From NCBI GenBank assembly GCA_031308135.1, contig JAHLJT010008756.1, positions 100,404,510-100,468,509 of the forward strand: DNA of 64,000 nt, read 5' to 3'. The notes below the pieces were generated by a model that saw only the letters and a list, made by a program, of their open reading frames with translations, was not told where the DNA came from and did not search any database. Below, piece by piece: positions 22,901 to 34,418 of this stretch. The translations under genes were made by a program, and so were the position numbers. Positions within the stretch are counted from its first letter, which is position 1. Each line of letters begins with the position of its first letter. This stretch comes from Acheta domesticus (lineage: Eukaryota; Arthropoda; Insecta; Orthoptera; Gryllidae).

Positions 22901-25900
22901 AAATATATCTCTACAAATAAAAAATAAAGTTTTCTTGACAACTTAACTCATTGGTTTGTTTGTTGTTTAAATGTTGGGATGAAAGGCATTATCATTGGCT
23001 ACATTTAATATCTGACATTGGAAACATTCAATATTCAACCTCAACCGAATACTGCACTAGGGAAAATTAAGAAACAAATTGGAAAAATGTTATTAAAAAT
23101 AAAAATGAAGTGAGAAAAATGATCACATTTCTGAAACCATCTCAAGATTGTGCATGCAATGGTTCTCTTCCCCGCACTTGCTTTGCTTTATTGAAAGTAA
23201 GAATCCATACAGAGATGTGAAGTTTAAGCTTGGTGTTGTCACATGCAAAAATATGAATTCATGGTTTGCTTTTGACAAGTTAAACAAGTTAAAGCATTTT
23301 TTTTATTAATTTGATTCCAGACCTATTGAAATAATATACATCTTTGATTGATCAACAAATAATAGTAACAATTTAATAAGTAATAAGAGAGTAGGAAGGT
23401 CAATTTTTAGCAGGCATCAACACAAAAATTATTTTATTGTAACTATCAACCCCTAAGAAAGTTCAAATTGATGCCAGGGAGTTGATATCGACCAATTTGG
23501 GAATGTCTGTTTTAACACATTTTCTACAATGTTAGTAATTGACACGGTTGTTTTTCTATATTCCACTTCGCTTTAGTCTTATTATTAGTTTTTAAAATGA
23601 AGTTAAATACTTTACTTTAAAACTATGATCCTGATGATTATGATTACACATCTAGAAAAAACTCCAAAAAACTAAAATAAAAAATCATAATATTCTTTAA
23701 ATCATGACAATGTCCATCCGAGATCTTTCCCGCCTAAGCAGACTGACAACCTTTACTAAAAAGTACTTGTGGAACACAGTGCTCTGATAATCTTCTCATA
23801 CACACTGAGTTAATTTATCGCAAATGATCTACAAGTCATAATGGGTCAATTTGATTTACATAGTAATAAATCATTTGAGAATGTAGGAGATTCTTACGTT
23901 ATTGGAATTTTATGATATATTTTGAAACTTTCTTTGGTAATCTTTTAACATTATACACTATTTTGTTTCATGAAAATGTATCTGTTACATCCTAATACAT
24001 CATCAAACAAAAAGCCAAGGTTTAAATAATCAGCAAATGAATGATATGAACTAATCTACATAAAGCTACATAAGCAACACACAAAGTACAAACGGCAAAT
24101 CTGTGGGTTTTCAACCAAGACAACATCATCAGAAATTTTAATGGTGAAATATTAGAATCCTCTGCCTGTGCCAGAGGAATTTATGCTGAGCTGTTCGATG
24201 TACCTGCAATGGCTGGTGCGCTGAGCAGAGCGGTGACGACTGGCATTGCCAGTCCCAAGCCCGGAAAAGGAGGAGGGTCTCTAGCGTGGCATTACTTCCA
24301 CTTACTTGTGACACACTGCTATCTTCTATCCTATTTTATCACTCTAGATATCTTGTGTTTTCGACCCCAATGCTATTAGGTTTCGAGGGCTAGGGAATCA
24401 TTCATTTTCTATTCTTCTCTTCCCTCTTACTTTATCTCCTTACTTCTCTACCCTTCTCTGCTATCCATCTTTATTTCTCCTTCACACTCAGGGGAGAAGA
24501 GTCTAAGAGTCTACCCTTCTCTGCTATCCATCTTTATTTCTCCTTCACACTCAGGGGAGAAGAGGCTAAAGCCACAGAGAAGGCAACCTTCCTAGGGCAT
24601 GGAAAGCCTGAAGAAAAATTCCCTGGCCCTCCAGGTTGGGGGTTGAAGCATTGGGCCTGCTCTCCATTCTTTGTAAAACCCTGTGTTATCACAGTCATTA
24701 CAAAAATTCCTAGTAACTTGCCTCGGAATAAACCTAACAGACAACGACTTAAGCAAAGATAAAGGAAAATAATTTTTGGAAACTGGAATATTCAAGGTCT
24801 AGCCATGAAACAAAAAGAAGTACTTGAAGAGATACAGAGATTTAAATTAGATATTATAGTTTTAACGGAGACAAAAAAGACGGGAAAGGGATGTGTAAAA
24901 TTGGATAATTATATCCATATATTCAGTGGAGATAACAAGGAAGAACAAACAAAAGCCGGTGTCTCAGTTCTGATAGTCAAAAAATGGTCAAACAGCATTA
25001 AAAGATGAAATCAGAAAATGAAAGATTGATAATAGTGGAATTAAAACTGAAAGGATATGAAGTTGTAATAATTGGCGCATATGCTCCGACAGATGATAAA
25101 AAGGATGCGGTAAAATTAGAATTTTATCAACAATTGACTGCTGTTTTAGAAGAGATTGGAAATAGAAAAGAAATAATTATATTAGGAGATCTGAACGGTC
25201 TAACTGGAATAAATGAAAGTAGCAATACAATTGGAAGATACAGAGAACCAGTACCAAACAATAATAGGCATAGATTGATAGAATTATGTGAAGAATATAA
25301 TCTTCGTATTCTAAATGGATTTTTCAAACATGAAGACATAAACAAGTTTATTTGGACACAAACTACCAGACAGTTGAAGTCAATTATTGATTATGCCATT
25401 TGTAAAATTTCCACTAAATTAAAATTTGAAGATGTCAGAGTATATCAAGGAGCAGAATGTGGCTCAGATCATCACTTGCTGAAAGTAGAACTGTATTTTT
25501 CATTCTCTAATGACAGCAAAGAAACTTTGACGATACACAAAACAATATAATTAAAAAAAATTAGAAAATAATTCCATTAAATTTATGTTTAAAATACAAC
25601 TTTCAATAAAATTAAATGAAATATCTATTTTTTTCCGCTTTGAAAATGTATGAAGAAATAAAAATAAAATCCATGAAGTAGCAAACAAAATCTTGGGAGA
25701 AAAGGAAAAGAAAGAAGATGATTTCAATGAGTCCCTGGTGGAATAAAGATTTTAAAAAACTAGTAGATATTAAGAAGAACCTGTATCACAAATGGCTTTC
25801 AACAAAACAAGATAGAGAAAAATACAATGACTACACAAAGGTAAAAAGAAGAGTAACAAAAGCAAAAAATAATGCATGGCAAAACCAATGTGAAAGAACA

Positions 25901-28900
25901 GAAAAGTACTTAGGCACCTCTTGATCAAAAGAAGCATGGAAAACGCTTAAAACTATGAAGAACAACTGGAACGAAAAATATCAGTTACAAATTATACAGG
26001 TTCAAAAATGGAAGGAATATTATAAAAAGATGTTCTGAGAAGATCGGAAAGAATTCTTGAATGTGATACGAACTGTTGTAGATTGTAATGAAAGCATTAA
26101 TGAAATCAGTGTGAAAGAAGTACAAGAAGCTGTAAGATTGATGAAAAATGGTAGATCTGCTGGACCAGATGGTATACCAATAGAATTAGTAAAAAGTAGC
26201 CCAGATATGTTATTCAAGTAATTAGCTTATATTTTCAGCTGTATGGTAAGAGGTGGAGATGTCTCTACAGAATGGAAGACAGCGTATATTACAAATATAT
26301 ATAAAAAAGGAGATCGTAAAGAATGTACAAATTACAGACCAATTAGTGTGACAAATTCTGTTTCTAGAATTTATGAGAAAATTATAAAGAAGAGATTAGA
26401 AAATGCAATCAAGGATGTTGAAGAACAAAATGGTTTTCGGGCAGGAAGATCTTGCATTGACGGAATATTTTGCCTTCGTCAAATAATAGATAAGAGGCTA
26501 GCACATAATTAAGAGACACATATGGTCTTTATAGATCTCACAAAAGCCTATGACAATGTTCCGTTGGAAAAATTGTGGGAAATTCTCAGATATCAAAATA
26601 TAAATATGCAATTAATAACAGCAATTCAAAACCTGTACAATGATATGACAATCCGCATCAAAATTGGAAGAAAGGTAAGGAATCCAATTAACATCTCTAA
26701 AGGTCTGAGACAAGGATGCTGTATAGCACCTACTCTCTTCAAAATATATTTAAACGCTGCTCTTGAAAATTGGAGACATAAATGTCAAAATATGGGGATA
26801 GAAGTTGACAATGATAAATTTTTTACCCTTCACTTCGCTGATGACCAGGTTATTCTTGCTGAAGATGAACAAGATATAGATTACATGCTAAGGAAGCTAA
26901 ATGAAGAATATACAGATTGGAGTTTAACTATGAATTCAATGAAAACTGAATATGTTGTTGCGGGAGCACAAGGAACTAATTTAGTAATTGGGAAGAGGTG
27001 TATTAAAAATACAGCAGCTTAGAAGTACCCTGGTGTACATATATCAAAGGAAGGTGCATGTGCAGAAGAAGTAAAACATAGGATCTCTCAAGGAAGAGTA
27101 GTGACAAGACTGTTGAATAATGTTTTGTGTAACCAAAAAATAACAAGCAAGACAAAGATAAGAATATATAGAAATCATTGATTGAAAAGCATATATACAT
27201 ATGGCTTAGAAGTTTGGATTCTTAATCACAGCGAAGAACAAAAATTAAAATCAATGGAAATGAATTACTGGAGACGCTATTGTGACCTTACACTCCCAGA
27301 TAAAGTACCCAATGTTGACATAAAAAATCAAATGGGTATTAATACTGATATAATGCATGTAGATGATGCTAAAAGATTGAGGTAGTATGGTCATATCCAA
27401 AGGATGATGGAAAGTTGGAGTTCTAAGAAAATTTTGAAATGGTTACCTCAAAGTAACAGGAAACATGGCAGACCGAGAAAAACATGGGAAAAGGAGATAG
27501 AAAAGGTAATTAAGGAACGAGATATTCAAGAGGAAGATTGGGAAGATTGAAGGATGTGGCGACTAGGATGCAAGAAGTGGCGTCAGTTGTAAAGAACCTT
27601 GCTAATACTACTTCTACCACTACTACTAAATATTAAAATTCCAATGTGTTTGTATAGAAAAATACTATCCCCACTTTTCATAAAGACTGTCTAAGTATGA
27701 ACTTAGACAAGATTGATTTTAGTGTAGATAAGATTTTGAACGATAAAAAGCCTTGGCCTGTGCCTTAAGCCTTGAACTTTGAAATATCTTTTGAAATTAG
27801 AGTCCTAAAAAATAACAAATCCTGCCTTCTAGTACTACGTTCCCAAAGTTTGCTCTTACCTCTGGAAAGTGTCCTCAGAGCAGCGGAGGCTCCAAGGCTT
27901 CAAGGATCCTATGCCCCTCTCTTGGGCTTCAGCCAAACGTCGCTTCATCACATCAGTATTATGTTTGAAAATGCAAAGGTCCTTCACTATACTTTCTAAA
28001 GGCACGCCTCCCTCTGCAACAGAAGAGGTCAATCTCATCTACAGATTATCTCAAATGTGTTTGTTTTTTTTCTCAGGTAGTTTGCCACTGAAAACAATGG
28101 GGAACAATAGAATGTCGAAGGGAGAGAGCACTCAAGACACAGGCCAACTTGATATACTACATATTGAAGACCTCGCATATCACTTAAAATTTTCGGATTA
28201 TAAAATAGCGCATTCTAGTTCAGAAGTTATCTGAACAAATTGCAGTACTCTCATTTCTACTGTCATCACATATGACACGATACTTAGGTTTTTCTTTCTT
28301 GGTGCATGGGGTCTTGTCTTCACAATGGAATATCTCATGCTATTTCGTGTCGTTCTTGGTCGTGTCGCTAGGAGTAATATGATTGCGACTGTATCAAGCA
28401 GTGATGATGATCTAGCGGCATTACCGAGAATGACGCAAAATAGCGTGAGATATTCCATTGAGAAGACAAGCCCTCGTGTGCCAAGAAATAAAAACCCAAG
28501 TATACACACATATTACACATGTAAAAGAATTTTCAAGAATTTTAAACAGGCCAAACTAATGATCAACACACTGGCAAAGCACAAACTGAAATGAAAGCAA
28601 TGTGGAACATTGTGAAAAATACCCTAAAAAAAGAAACAGAAAGAAAATTGAACTTCACTACAAAAATAATATTCTGCCCAACCCCCACAGGAAGTAACAA
28701 ACCAGTTCAACAGACATTTCTCAGAAATTGGAGAAAAAATAATTCACCACAATTCTTTAAATAAGATCAATATGCAGTCAAATATCCACACAACACTTGA
28801 ATGCAAACTCCATATATATCACTGAAACATCATCTGCAAAAATTCTAAAAAGCATAAATCCAATGAAAAATGAATTCTCTACAGGACTGGATAACATCCC

Positions 28901-30728
28901 TGATACCCTCATTAAACATTCTGCAACATACATTATAGAACTGATCACTCACATTTGTAACCACTCCTTAATAAAAGATTCCTTCTCAGAAATTCGCAAA
29001 AAAGCAACGGTTAAGCCACTATTCAAAAAAGGCAACACACATGATCTCATAAATTAAAGACCAATATACTTACTATCTGGATTTTCAATAATTCTAGAAA
29101 AACTTTTCAAAGATAGGCTCAAATGTTTTCTCAATTCAAATAACTTACTGATAGAGGCCTAACTGATTAAGTACAAGTGCGAGGGGTACTATTTAGTGCG
29201 CATGAATTCACACATACACATTTCTAAAGACAAACTTGTTGCTCTAGATCAGAAAAATCCCCATTGGTTTGTTTCTAAATTTATCAAAAGCATTCAATAT
29301 TATTGACCATCACATACTGTTATTAAATCTTGAAACTTTGGGAATTAGAGGCATTGCACATCAACAGGTCAAATCTTACCATTCAAATCATTGTCAAGTA
29401 GTCACAATTATGTTAGAGATAAAAAGATTTCAACCCATTTTTCCAAAACTAACATGATAAATTATTGAGTGCCACAGTTTCATACCTAGGGCCTATACTT
29501 TTTCTTTTTACATCAATGACATGCCCTTGACTCTACAAAACAGCAAAATGCAGATGACACAAACATTATTAAAGCAAATACCCAACATACAACAAAAAGA
29601 AGCACAAACAGTTCTAGAGGCCCTGGTAAAACGGATCCAGGAAAATAAACTCATCATAAACACCAATAAAGCTGTCTCATTAAACTTTAGGAATCCACTC
29701 TCTAATGAAAAGCCTCCAGCACAATTTATCATATAAAACATGCCTGTAAAAGTAGCCCAAAAAACAATTTTCCTTGGATTGACTATTGAAGATGATCTAA
29801 AATGTATTTCCCATATCACAGATCTAAACAACAAGTTTACCAAGTCATGTTATACCATCTATATCCTTAAGTCAAACTCTAATGTAGAAACACTACAAAC
29901 AGTGCTTCAAACACTACAAACAACTATTTTGCAATTGTTCATTCACAACTAAAATACGAAATCATATTCTGGAGGAATTCCCCAGAAAGTATTCACACTT
30001 TCATCATCCAAAAACAAATATTGAGTACAATGATAAGCACTCACTAACAAGCTGATAAATATTATAGTAGTTTTTGTTTACCTTAAATTTAGAGTAACTC
30101 CTGAAGAAGAGCAAAATAAGTCTTCAAAATTTACAGATGAAAAACTTATTTTCATAAAATTGTTTAATCAAAATTATGGCTTCTGGTTAATGTGCCTCTG
30201 TTTTCAATGTTTTTAAAGAATATCTAAAAAAAAAAAAAAGTTCTGGACAAGAAACCTATGGCTGGAAAAACTTATGATTCTTTTTTAAACCAAAAAAATA
30301 AGATATTTTAAAATTGTATTAAATGTTTTAACTTCAACCAAAATTGTTAAATGACTTATTTATCCTTAATTGCCTTATAAGCAGAAAAAGGTTATTAAAA
30401 CATCAGTTTTTAAATTTATCATTAAATTATTGTAATTTTATTTAAAAAAAATAAAGATACTATATACCTGAGGGGAGTGCAATACCGCCCAAACCCACAA
30501 AATCTTTAAATTTGAGTTACTCATAGTTTCAAGCTCTTGAAACACTTCTCTTGCATCCACATTACCGAATAAGCTTGTGGCACCATCTATTAGCATAATT
30601 TAGAAAAAAGGCAATCTTTGTTCAAAGAAATTTTACCATTTTTTCATGCAATATCCACTTCATCAAAAAACTTACAACAATGTTAGACAGTGTTTGAAAT
30701 ACTAAATTCTATTTAATAGTTGATATTA

Positions 30729-30794
<66 letters not shown>

Positions 30795-32846
30795 AAAATG
30801 GTTAATATTAACTACTGTTTTCATTAGCTTTAACAATATTAATTTGTTCTTTAATTGAGTTATAATAAAATTCTATTACTCACTATCTTTCAGATGTACT
30901 TTAAGTAGCTTTGGCAAACATTTTAATACCAAACTACAATTATGGACATTGTTGAAGCTTTAAAAAGGTTTTTATCAAGATTATCTTGGTGCATGTTAGG
31001 GCAGTATTGCTGATAAAAAAGACAATTAAATTCTGGATAAAAACTAATAGACCAGCAAAATCTATTAGTATATAACTATACCATGGTTTATTTTTCTTTG
31101 TTTCATAAGTTTGTTCATTTCATTGTATATTACATTGTATTTTAGTTTCTCAAAATTGTTCAGTTATTGGAAAAAGTTTATAAGATACATAATACATTCT
31201 TTATATTACCTTGAATTGATTTAGTTTATTTATATGAGTAATTTTTATTTCACAAATATTTAAAATACTTACAGTTACAAAACTTTAAAATATTTTCGAA
31301 TATTATAAATAATATGTCTTGATATTTGATTTTTTAAAATAATCATTTGATTTAAATCAAATCAGCCTTACCCATAAATATTAGGTATAGGCTTTACCAA
31401 CATCAGTATTATCAAAATTCCAGAAAAGACAAGCTTAGAACGACAGTATTTCATCTTTCAGCACTGCCCAATAAAGAGTTGATGGAAATTACAGAGATGT
31501 CTCACAAGATGATAGCTTCATGTATCTGTAAAACCCACATTACCCCACAGCAAAACTAGTAAACATCTTTTAACTGCTAGTTTAAAATGTTACAATAATG
31601 CTTTTAACCTTCTACTATTCTCACTTTTTTCAATGGGCAACTTTGGATGCACTCTGCTTTCAGGCAACATTTTTCAATTAAAAAAGAAGACCCAAACCAA
31701 GTGTGTATGTGTATGCTTTGTGCAATATTTCATTTTATCGTCATGATTTTGAAAATGACTTAGTGTATTTCATCAGCATGTTCTATAAGTGTGTTGAGGA
31801 TTGAATCAATTTATCCTCGTTTTTGACATAACACAACAAAGCAACAGAAGGACTCCATGATAGTAAGGTATTATAAGATACTCATGTGAAAACTGACTAT
31901 TCCCACTTACAAGGGTGGTTTTTTCTGGGTAAGTTAATCTGAGTATTTAAGATATTAAAAATATTTTAAATTTTACTCTTACCTTTCAAAATATTTAAAA
32001 CATATAAAATTCGTTCTCGAGGCATCCCTAGTATATAATAATGCTTTAATAAAGCTTGACTCAACACTTGTTCATCACACTGGAACAAATCATTAAAATA
32101 ATTTTGTTTTATTTTATATTAAAATTAAATTAAATGTTTTTACATTCTAATAAATTATTATATTTACTTACAGCAAGCTAGTTCATCAAAACAAAAAGTA
32201 TTTACCTCTAATAAGTTGCTTAACAATTCAATTGTACTTTTTTCATTTGGATCATTATTTAATTCTCTTCTTTTTGTCATATGCAAAAGTTTTTTGTAAG
32301 GAATAACAAGAAATGGTAAATTAACATTCACATCATGATGAAATACTTTTAAAAGCTGAAGTGCTCTTGGGAAAAGTTCTAGAAAGCAAAACATAAAAAC
32401 CAAGTTATAATTTTTCTTTAAATTTATCAGTAAGTATATCTAAAATGCTCCTAAGATAACTCACGTGAATTATACTCCAGCACCCATGGATGAGCTATTA
32501 AATTACTTTTATTCAAACCACTGTCTTTTAAATACTTTGCATTTCTAACTATGTTATCTCGATACATGTTGACTAGAGACGGAGATTTCTTTAACATACT
32601 TTTTATTTCCTCTTGTGTACACTCAAAAATGCCTCTTAGGCAATTAGAAAGAGTATCCTTTGCCGCACGCCTACATACCACATTATCAACATCATTGGCT
32701 TCAGGCTCGACTGAAAAGTTTTGCGAAGCGAAGATTCGAGGTACAGCGAAGACACTGAATGATTGGGGGACAATTATCTTATTTAGTTTTTCCCTCCTCA
32801 ACAATGGACCAAATAATCTCCAACAACTGCGGCCAGTTAGATCCAT
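19999..32846 (-). CDS. mTTF: Mitochondrial transcription termination factor (mTERF family), complete six-exon gene
   Basis: mtDNA-binding helical-repeat protein of the matrix that halts or tunes mitochondrial transcription. Exons on -: 32846-32465, 32378-32206, 32079-31983, 30586-30468, 28011-27860, 20362-19999. Lengths 382, 173, 97, 119, 152 and 364 nt sum to 429 codons, and every junction keeps phase with GT-AG sites; length fits the family (about 400 aa). Residues 1-45 are basic (RREKLNKI) and presequence-like. mTERF-type repeats follow: PSLVNMYRDNIVRNAKYLKD, LLKHYYILGMPRERILYVLN, MKRRLAEAQERGIGSLKPWS, and in the last exon ERRVKAREFLGDHKSVKDYL and LLDFLYEVGYSPEEVC. Exon 4 is the least conserved to my eye but is the only open frame, with good sites. 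Exon 5 uses the second of two adjacent AGs. No lesion is seen. Assignment to the mTTF/MTERF1-2 branch rather than MTERF3 or 4 is inference. Confidence 0.9.
20410..21058. other. mTERF intron 5, no feature
   Basis: AT-rich intron sequence with no repeat partner found in the window. It lies between the last mTERF exon and the pogo-like element. Confidence 0.4.
21480..21610. repeat. Imperfect palindrome shared with 52370-52470
   Basis: TTTCATCCAATCGGAAG is mirrored by CTCCCGATTGGATGAAA around GTCACGTCACGATGGTGAC. The 52.4-kb copy keeps the same plan (GTGACG core, then AACCTTCCAATTGCATGAC). In both places a FamA copy starts shortly after, so the palindrome may be part of a composite unit. Confidence 0.65.
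21655..22490 (+). repeat. FamA repeat, 'a' subfamily copy
   Basis: Begins ACTTTCTCGTATACGTAC, then GAGAAAGTAATGTAATGC and GGGGTCCCCTGATACCGAAA. Recurring units start near CCCAAAAATGGCTTC at about 21975 and CTCAAAAATGGCTCC at about 22269, roughly 295 bp apart. It is nested inside the pogo-like element and truncated on the right. Confidence 0.78.
22699..24150. other. mTERF intron 5, AT-rich, no feature
   Basis: About 1.4 kb with no recognisable ORF, paired ends or repeat partner. Confidence 0.4.
24190..27640 (+). mobile_element. RTE-type non-LTR retrotransposon, near full length, degenerate
   Basis: The 5' leader (TGCCAGTCCCAAGCCCGGAA, AGGAGGAGGGT, CCACAGAGAAGGCAACC) precedes an APE endonuclease: FGNWNIQGL, IIVLTETK, VVIIGAYAPTDD, IIILGDLNG and the GSDHHLL end (24780-25550). 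Reverse transcriptase covers about 26100-27020: NGRSAGPDGIP, YKKGDRKECTNYRPIS, FIDLTKAYDNVP, SKGLRQGCCIAPTLFKIY and FADDQVIL. The C-terminus has the RTE signature YGLEVWILN ... MNYWRR, then YGHIQRM and RKHGRPRKTWEKEI. It ends in an ACTACTACT-like tail near 27630. At least six in-frame stops or shifts (near 25003, 25921, 26036, 26221, 26511, 27021, 27180) disable it. The catalytic FADD is intact. It lies antisense in mTERF intron 5. Confidence 0.88.
24448..24564 (+). repeat. 63-bp tandem duplication in the RTE leader
   Basis: CTACCCTTCTCTGCTATCC and the next 35 bases occur at 24448 and again at 24511 with no mismatch in the shared part. Near-identity implies a recent duplication, or a repeated leader unit of the element. 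Confidence 0.85.
28268..28520. mobile_element. Palindromic MITE, diverged family member
   Basis: Arms of about 85 bp (28270-28355 and 28437-28520) are inverted: GTCTTCACAATGGAATATCT on the left, GAGATATTCCATTGAGAAGAC on the right split by the centre. Motifs GGAATAT, TCGTGTCGCTAGG and CTAGCGGCA relate it to the 12.1, 33.6 and 45.1-kb copies, but it is older. In mTERF intron 4, just upstream of exon 5. Confidence 0.75.
28580..29955 (+). pseudogene. CR1/Jockey-like reverse transcriptase, decayed
   Basis: Related to the 10.1-kb and 46.6-kb copies but much more decayed. Blocks in order: KSINPMKNEFSTGLDNIPDT, VKPLFKKGNTHDLIN, then after a stop RPIYLLSGFSIILEKL, FLNLSKAFNIIDHHILLLNL, a broken region, then VLEALVKRIQENKLIINTNK and ITDLNNKFTKSCYTIY. 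The GVPQGS and YADD blocks are degraded and stops are frequent. It lies antisense in mTERF intron 4. Confidence 0.8.
29956..30467. other. mTERF intron 4 remainder
   Basis: AT-rich, with an A-run near 30226-30238. No feature recognised. Confidence 0.4.
30730..30791. repeat. (AT)n microsatellite
   Basis: About 30 uninterrupted AT units in mTERF intron 3. Nothing flanks it that suggests an element. Confidence 0.9.
30792..31980. other. mTERF intron 3 remainder
   Basis: AT-rich with no recognised repeat or exon. I checked the minus strand for further mTERF exons; none is needed, because phases already close. Confidence 0.45.
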
Positions 32847-33007
32847 TAAGTCAAAATTATGTCCCTCGGTGGCTTGATGCCTTCACTTCCTCTCATCACA
32901 CGATCTCATTATTTGCAGGTACATAACCTCAACTTCCCTTCACACGCGCGACGTCAGTCTCGTTTCGAACGGAGCTTTCTTCTTGAACAGAGTATAAAAA
33001 GCGTGGG

Positions 33008-33008
<1 letters not shown>

Positions 33009-33065
<57 letters not shown>

Positions 33066-33103
33066 AAAATTATATATATATATAAAATATATATATATAT
33101 AAA

Positions 33104-33152
<49 letters not shown>
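33009..33152. repeat. (TA)n microsatellite, interrupted
   Basis: Long TA runs broken by short AAT insertions, about 150 bp upstream of the mTERF start codon. Tyr/Ile ORFs over it are artefacts. Upstream-of-gene position means it could influence the mTERF promoter, but nothing shows this directly. Confidence 0.9.
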
Positions 33153-33156
<4 letters not shown>

Positions 33157-33560
33157 AAGAGTATATAAAAAGCCGCAGAGATCAGCTGCAGTTCACCTGT
33201 TCAGCTCGCGCACAATGGCATAGAAACAAAGTTTAACATACGAAGCGACTGTGATAAAAACGCGAATATAAATTATAATACAAAACGCGCACGTATAACA
33301 ACCTCCGGCCCTGTTGCACTTCTCTCGTGTTCCTGATTTCCGCTGAGACACGAAGGCGCCTCTTTTAAACTTCGTAAAATGGCCTCGCGCTTCAATTGAC
33401 CGTTGTGATTTACAAAACGAGGGATACTGAAGCAAGCTTATTACACGGTTCCATCAATACATTTTTTTGTTGACATTGACATCCTGAATTACGCCCCAAA
33501 CAATTGGACTTCCAACAGTTTTAAACATGCAATAAGAAATACCGCTTGAAATATGTACTA
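33153..33560. other. Intergenic upstream of mTERF
   Basis: Moderate GC, with no recognised element. It ends at the palindromic MITE. Confidence 0.4.
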
Positions 33561-33816
33561 CACTGCGATTTTTCTAAGAACGACCCTCAAGGCCACTCAA
33601 ATCCCATCTTCGCGATGGAATATGTCACGGCATTTCGCGTCTTTTCTCGGTCTTGCCGGTAGAAGTCGCATGATTGCAAGCACTGCTTCATACGGTCGCG
33701 ATCGTGCGAAATCTAGTAGAACGACTGAGAAAGACGCGAAATGCCGTGACATATTCCAACGCGAAGATGGGATTTGAGTGGCCTTGAGGGTCGCTCTTAG
33801 GAAAATCGCAGTATAC
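33561..33816. mobile_element. Palindromic MITE with TA target, copy 2
   Basis: Nearly identical to 12111-12367 over its whole length: CACTGCGATTTTTCTAAGAA at the left, GAAAATCGCAGTA at the right, the same centre CATACGGTCGCGATCGTGCG. Only scattered substitutions separate the two copies. Confidence 0.88.
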
Positions 33817-34129
33817 AGCTTTTTCCCTCCCACATCCTTGGTGGGATCCTAAAAAATAAAGAACTGGGGTTTAATTACGCAATAAATAAGGGTAACACAA
33901 AAAATGATGGTCCGATTGATTGTTGTTTTCGGGTGCGTCAACTATTATGGTCATTGTCCTGTTAGTGCAGTGTACAAGTATGCTTTATCGCGGGAGGAGG
34001 TGGTGATCATGGACAAAGTTTGGTGCTGTGTGGCGGCTCGATGGTGAGGTCCAGCACCAACCTCCACCTCGGCTTGCGAATTTTTCAGCAACCAGTTATC
34101 TCTCATCAGCGGAACATCGTCCCAGCCAG

Positions 34130-34418
34130 GACAAGCTCTGAACTCCCGACTGCACTTCCGACATGTATGGTAGTGTAGTTAATATAAGTGTAAGCATGTG
34201 TAAATAAGGGGTGAGGACAGGACAAGGAAGAGGAAGGAAAGATCGGAGCATCCGGCCGCTAGAATTCTCTCCAGATGGGCTGAATTCAACCTAGCTATGT
34301 AGCTATTGTCGAAACTTCTGCGACTCGGAATCTGAGAACTCGGGGCTCCAACCCTAGACCTCCCGGTCAGTGGCATTGCACACTGCAGTGACATCAATGT
34401 TGATGCCCTGAACCACCT
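34130..34418 (-). repeat. tRNA-related SINE, family A copy 2
   Basis: The reverse strand reads GGTTCAGGGCATCAA, GACCGGGAGGTCTAGGGTTG, then AGAATTCTAGCGGCCGG and CTCACCCCTTATTTACAC, matching 4316-4640 in order. The B-box is altered (GGTTGGAGCCC). Copies differ by small gaps, so both are old. Confidence 0.75.
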
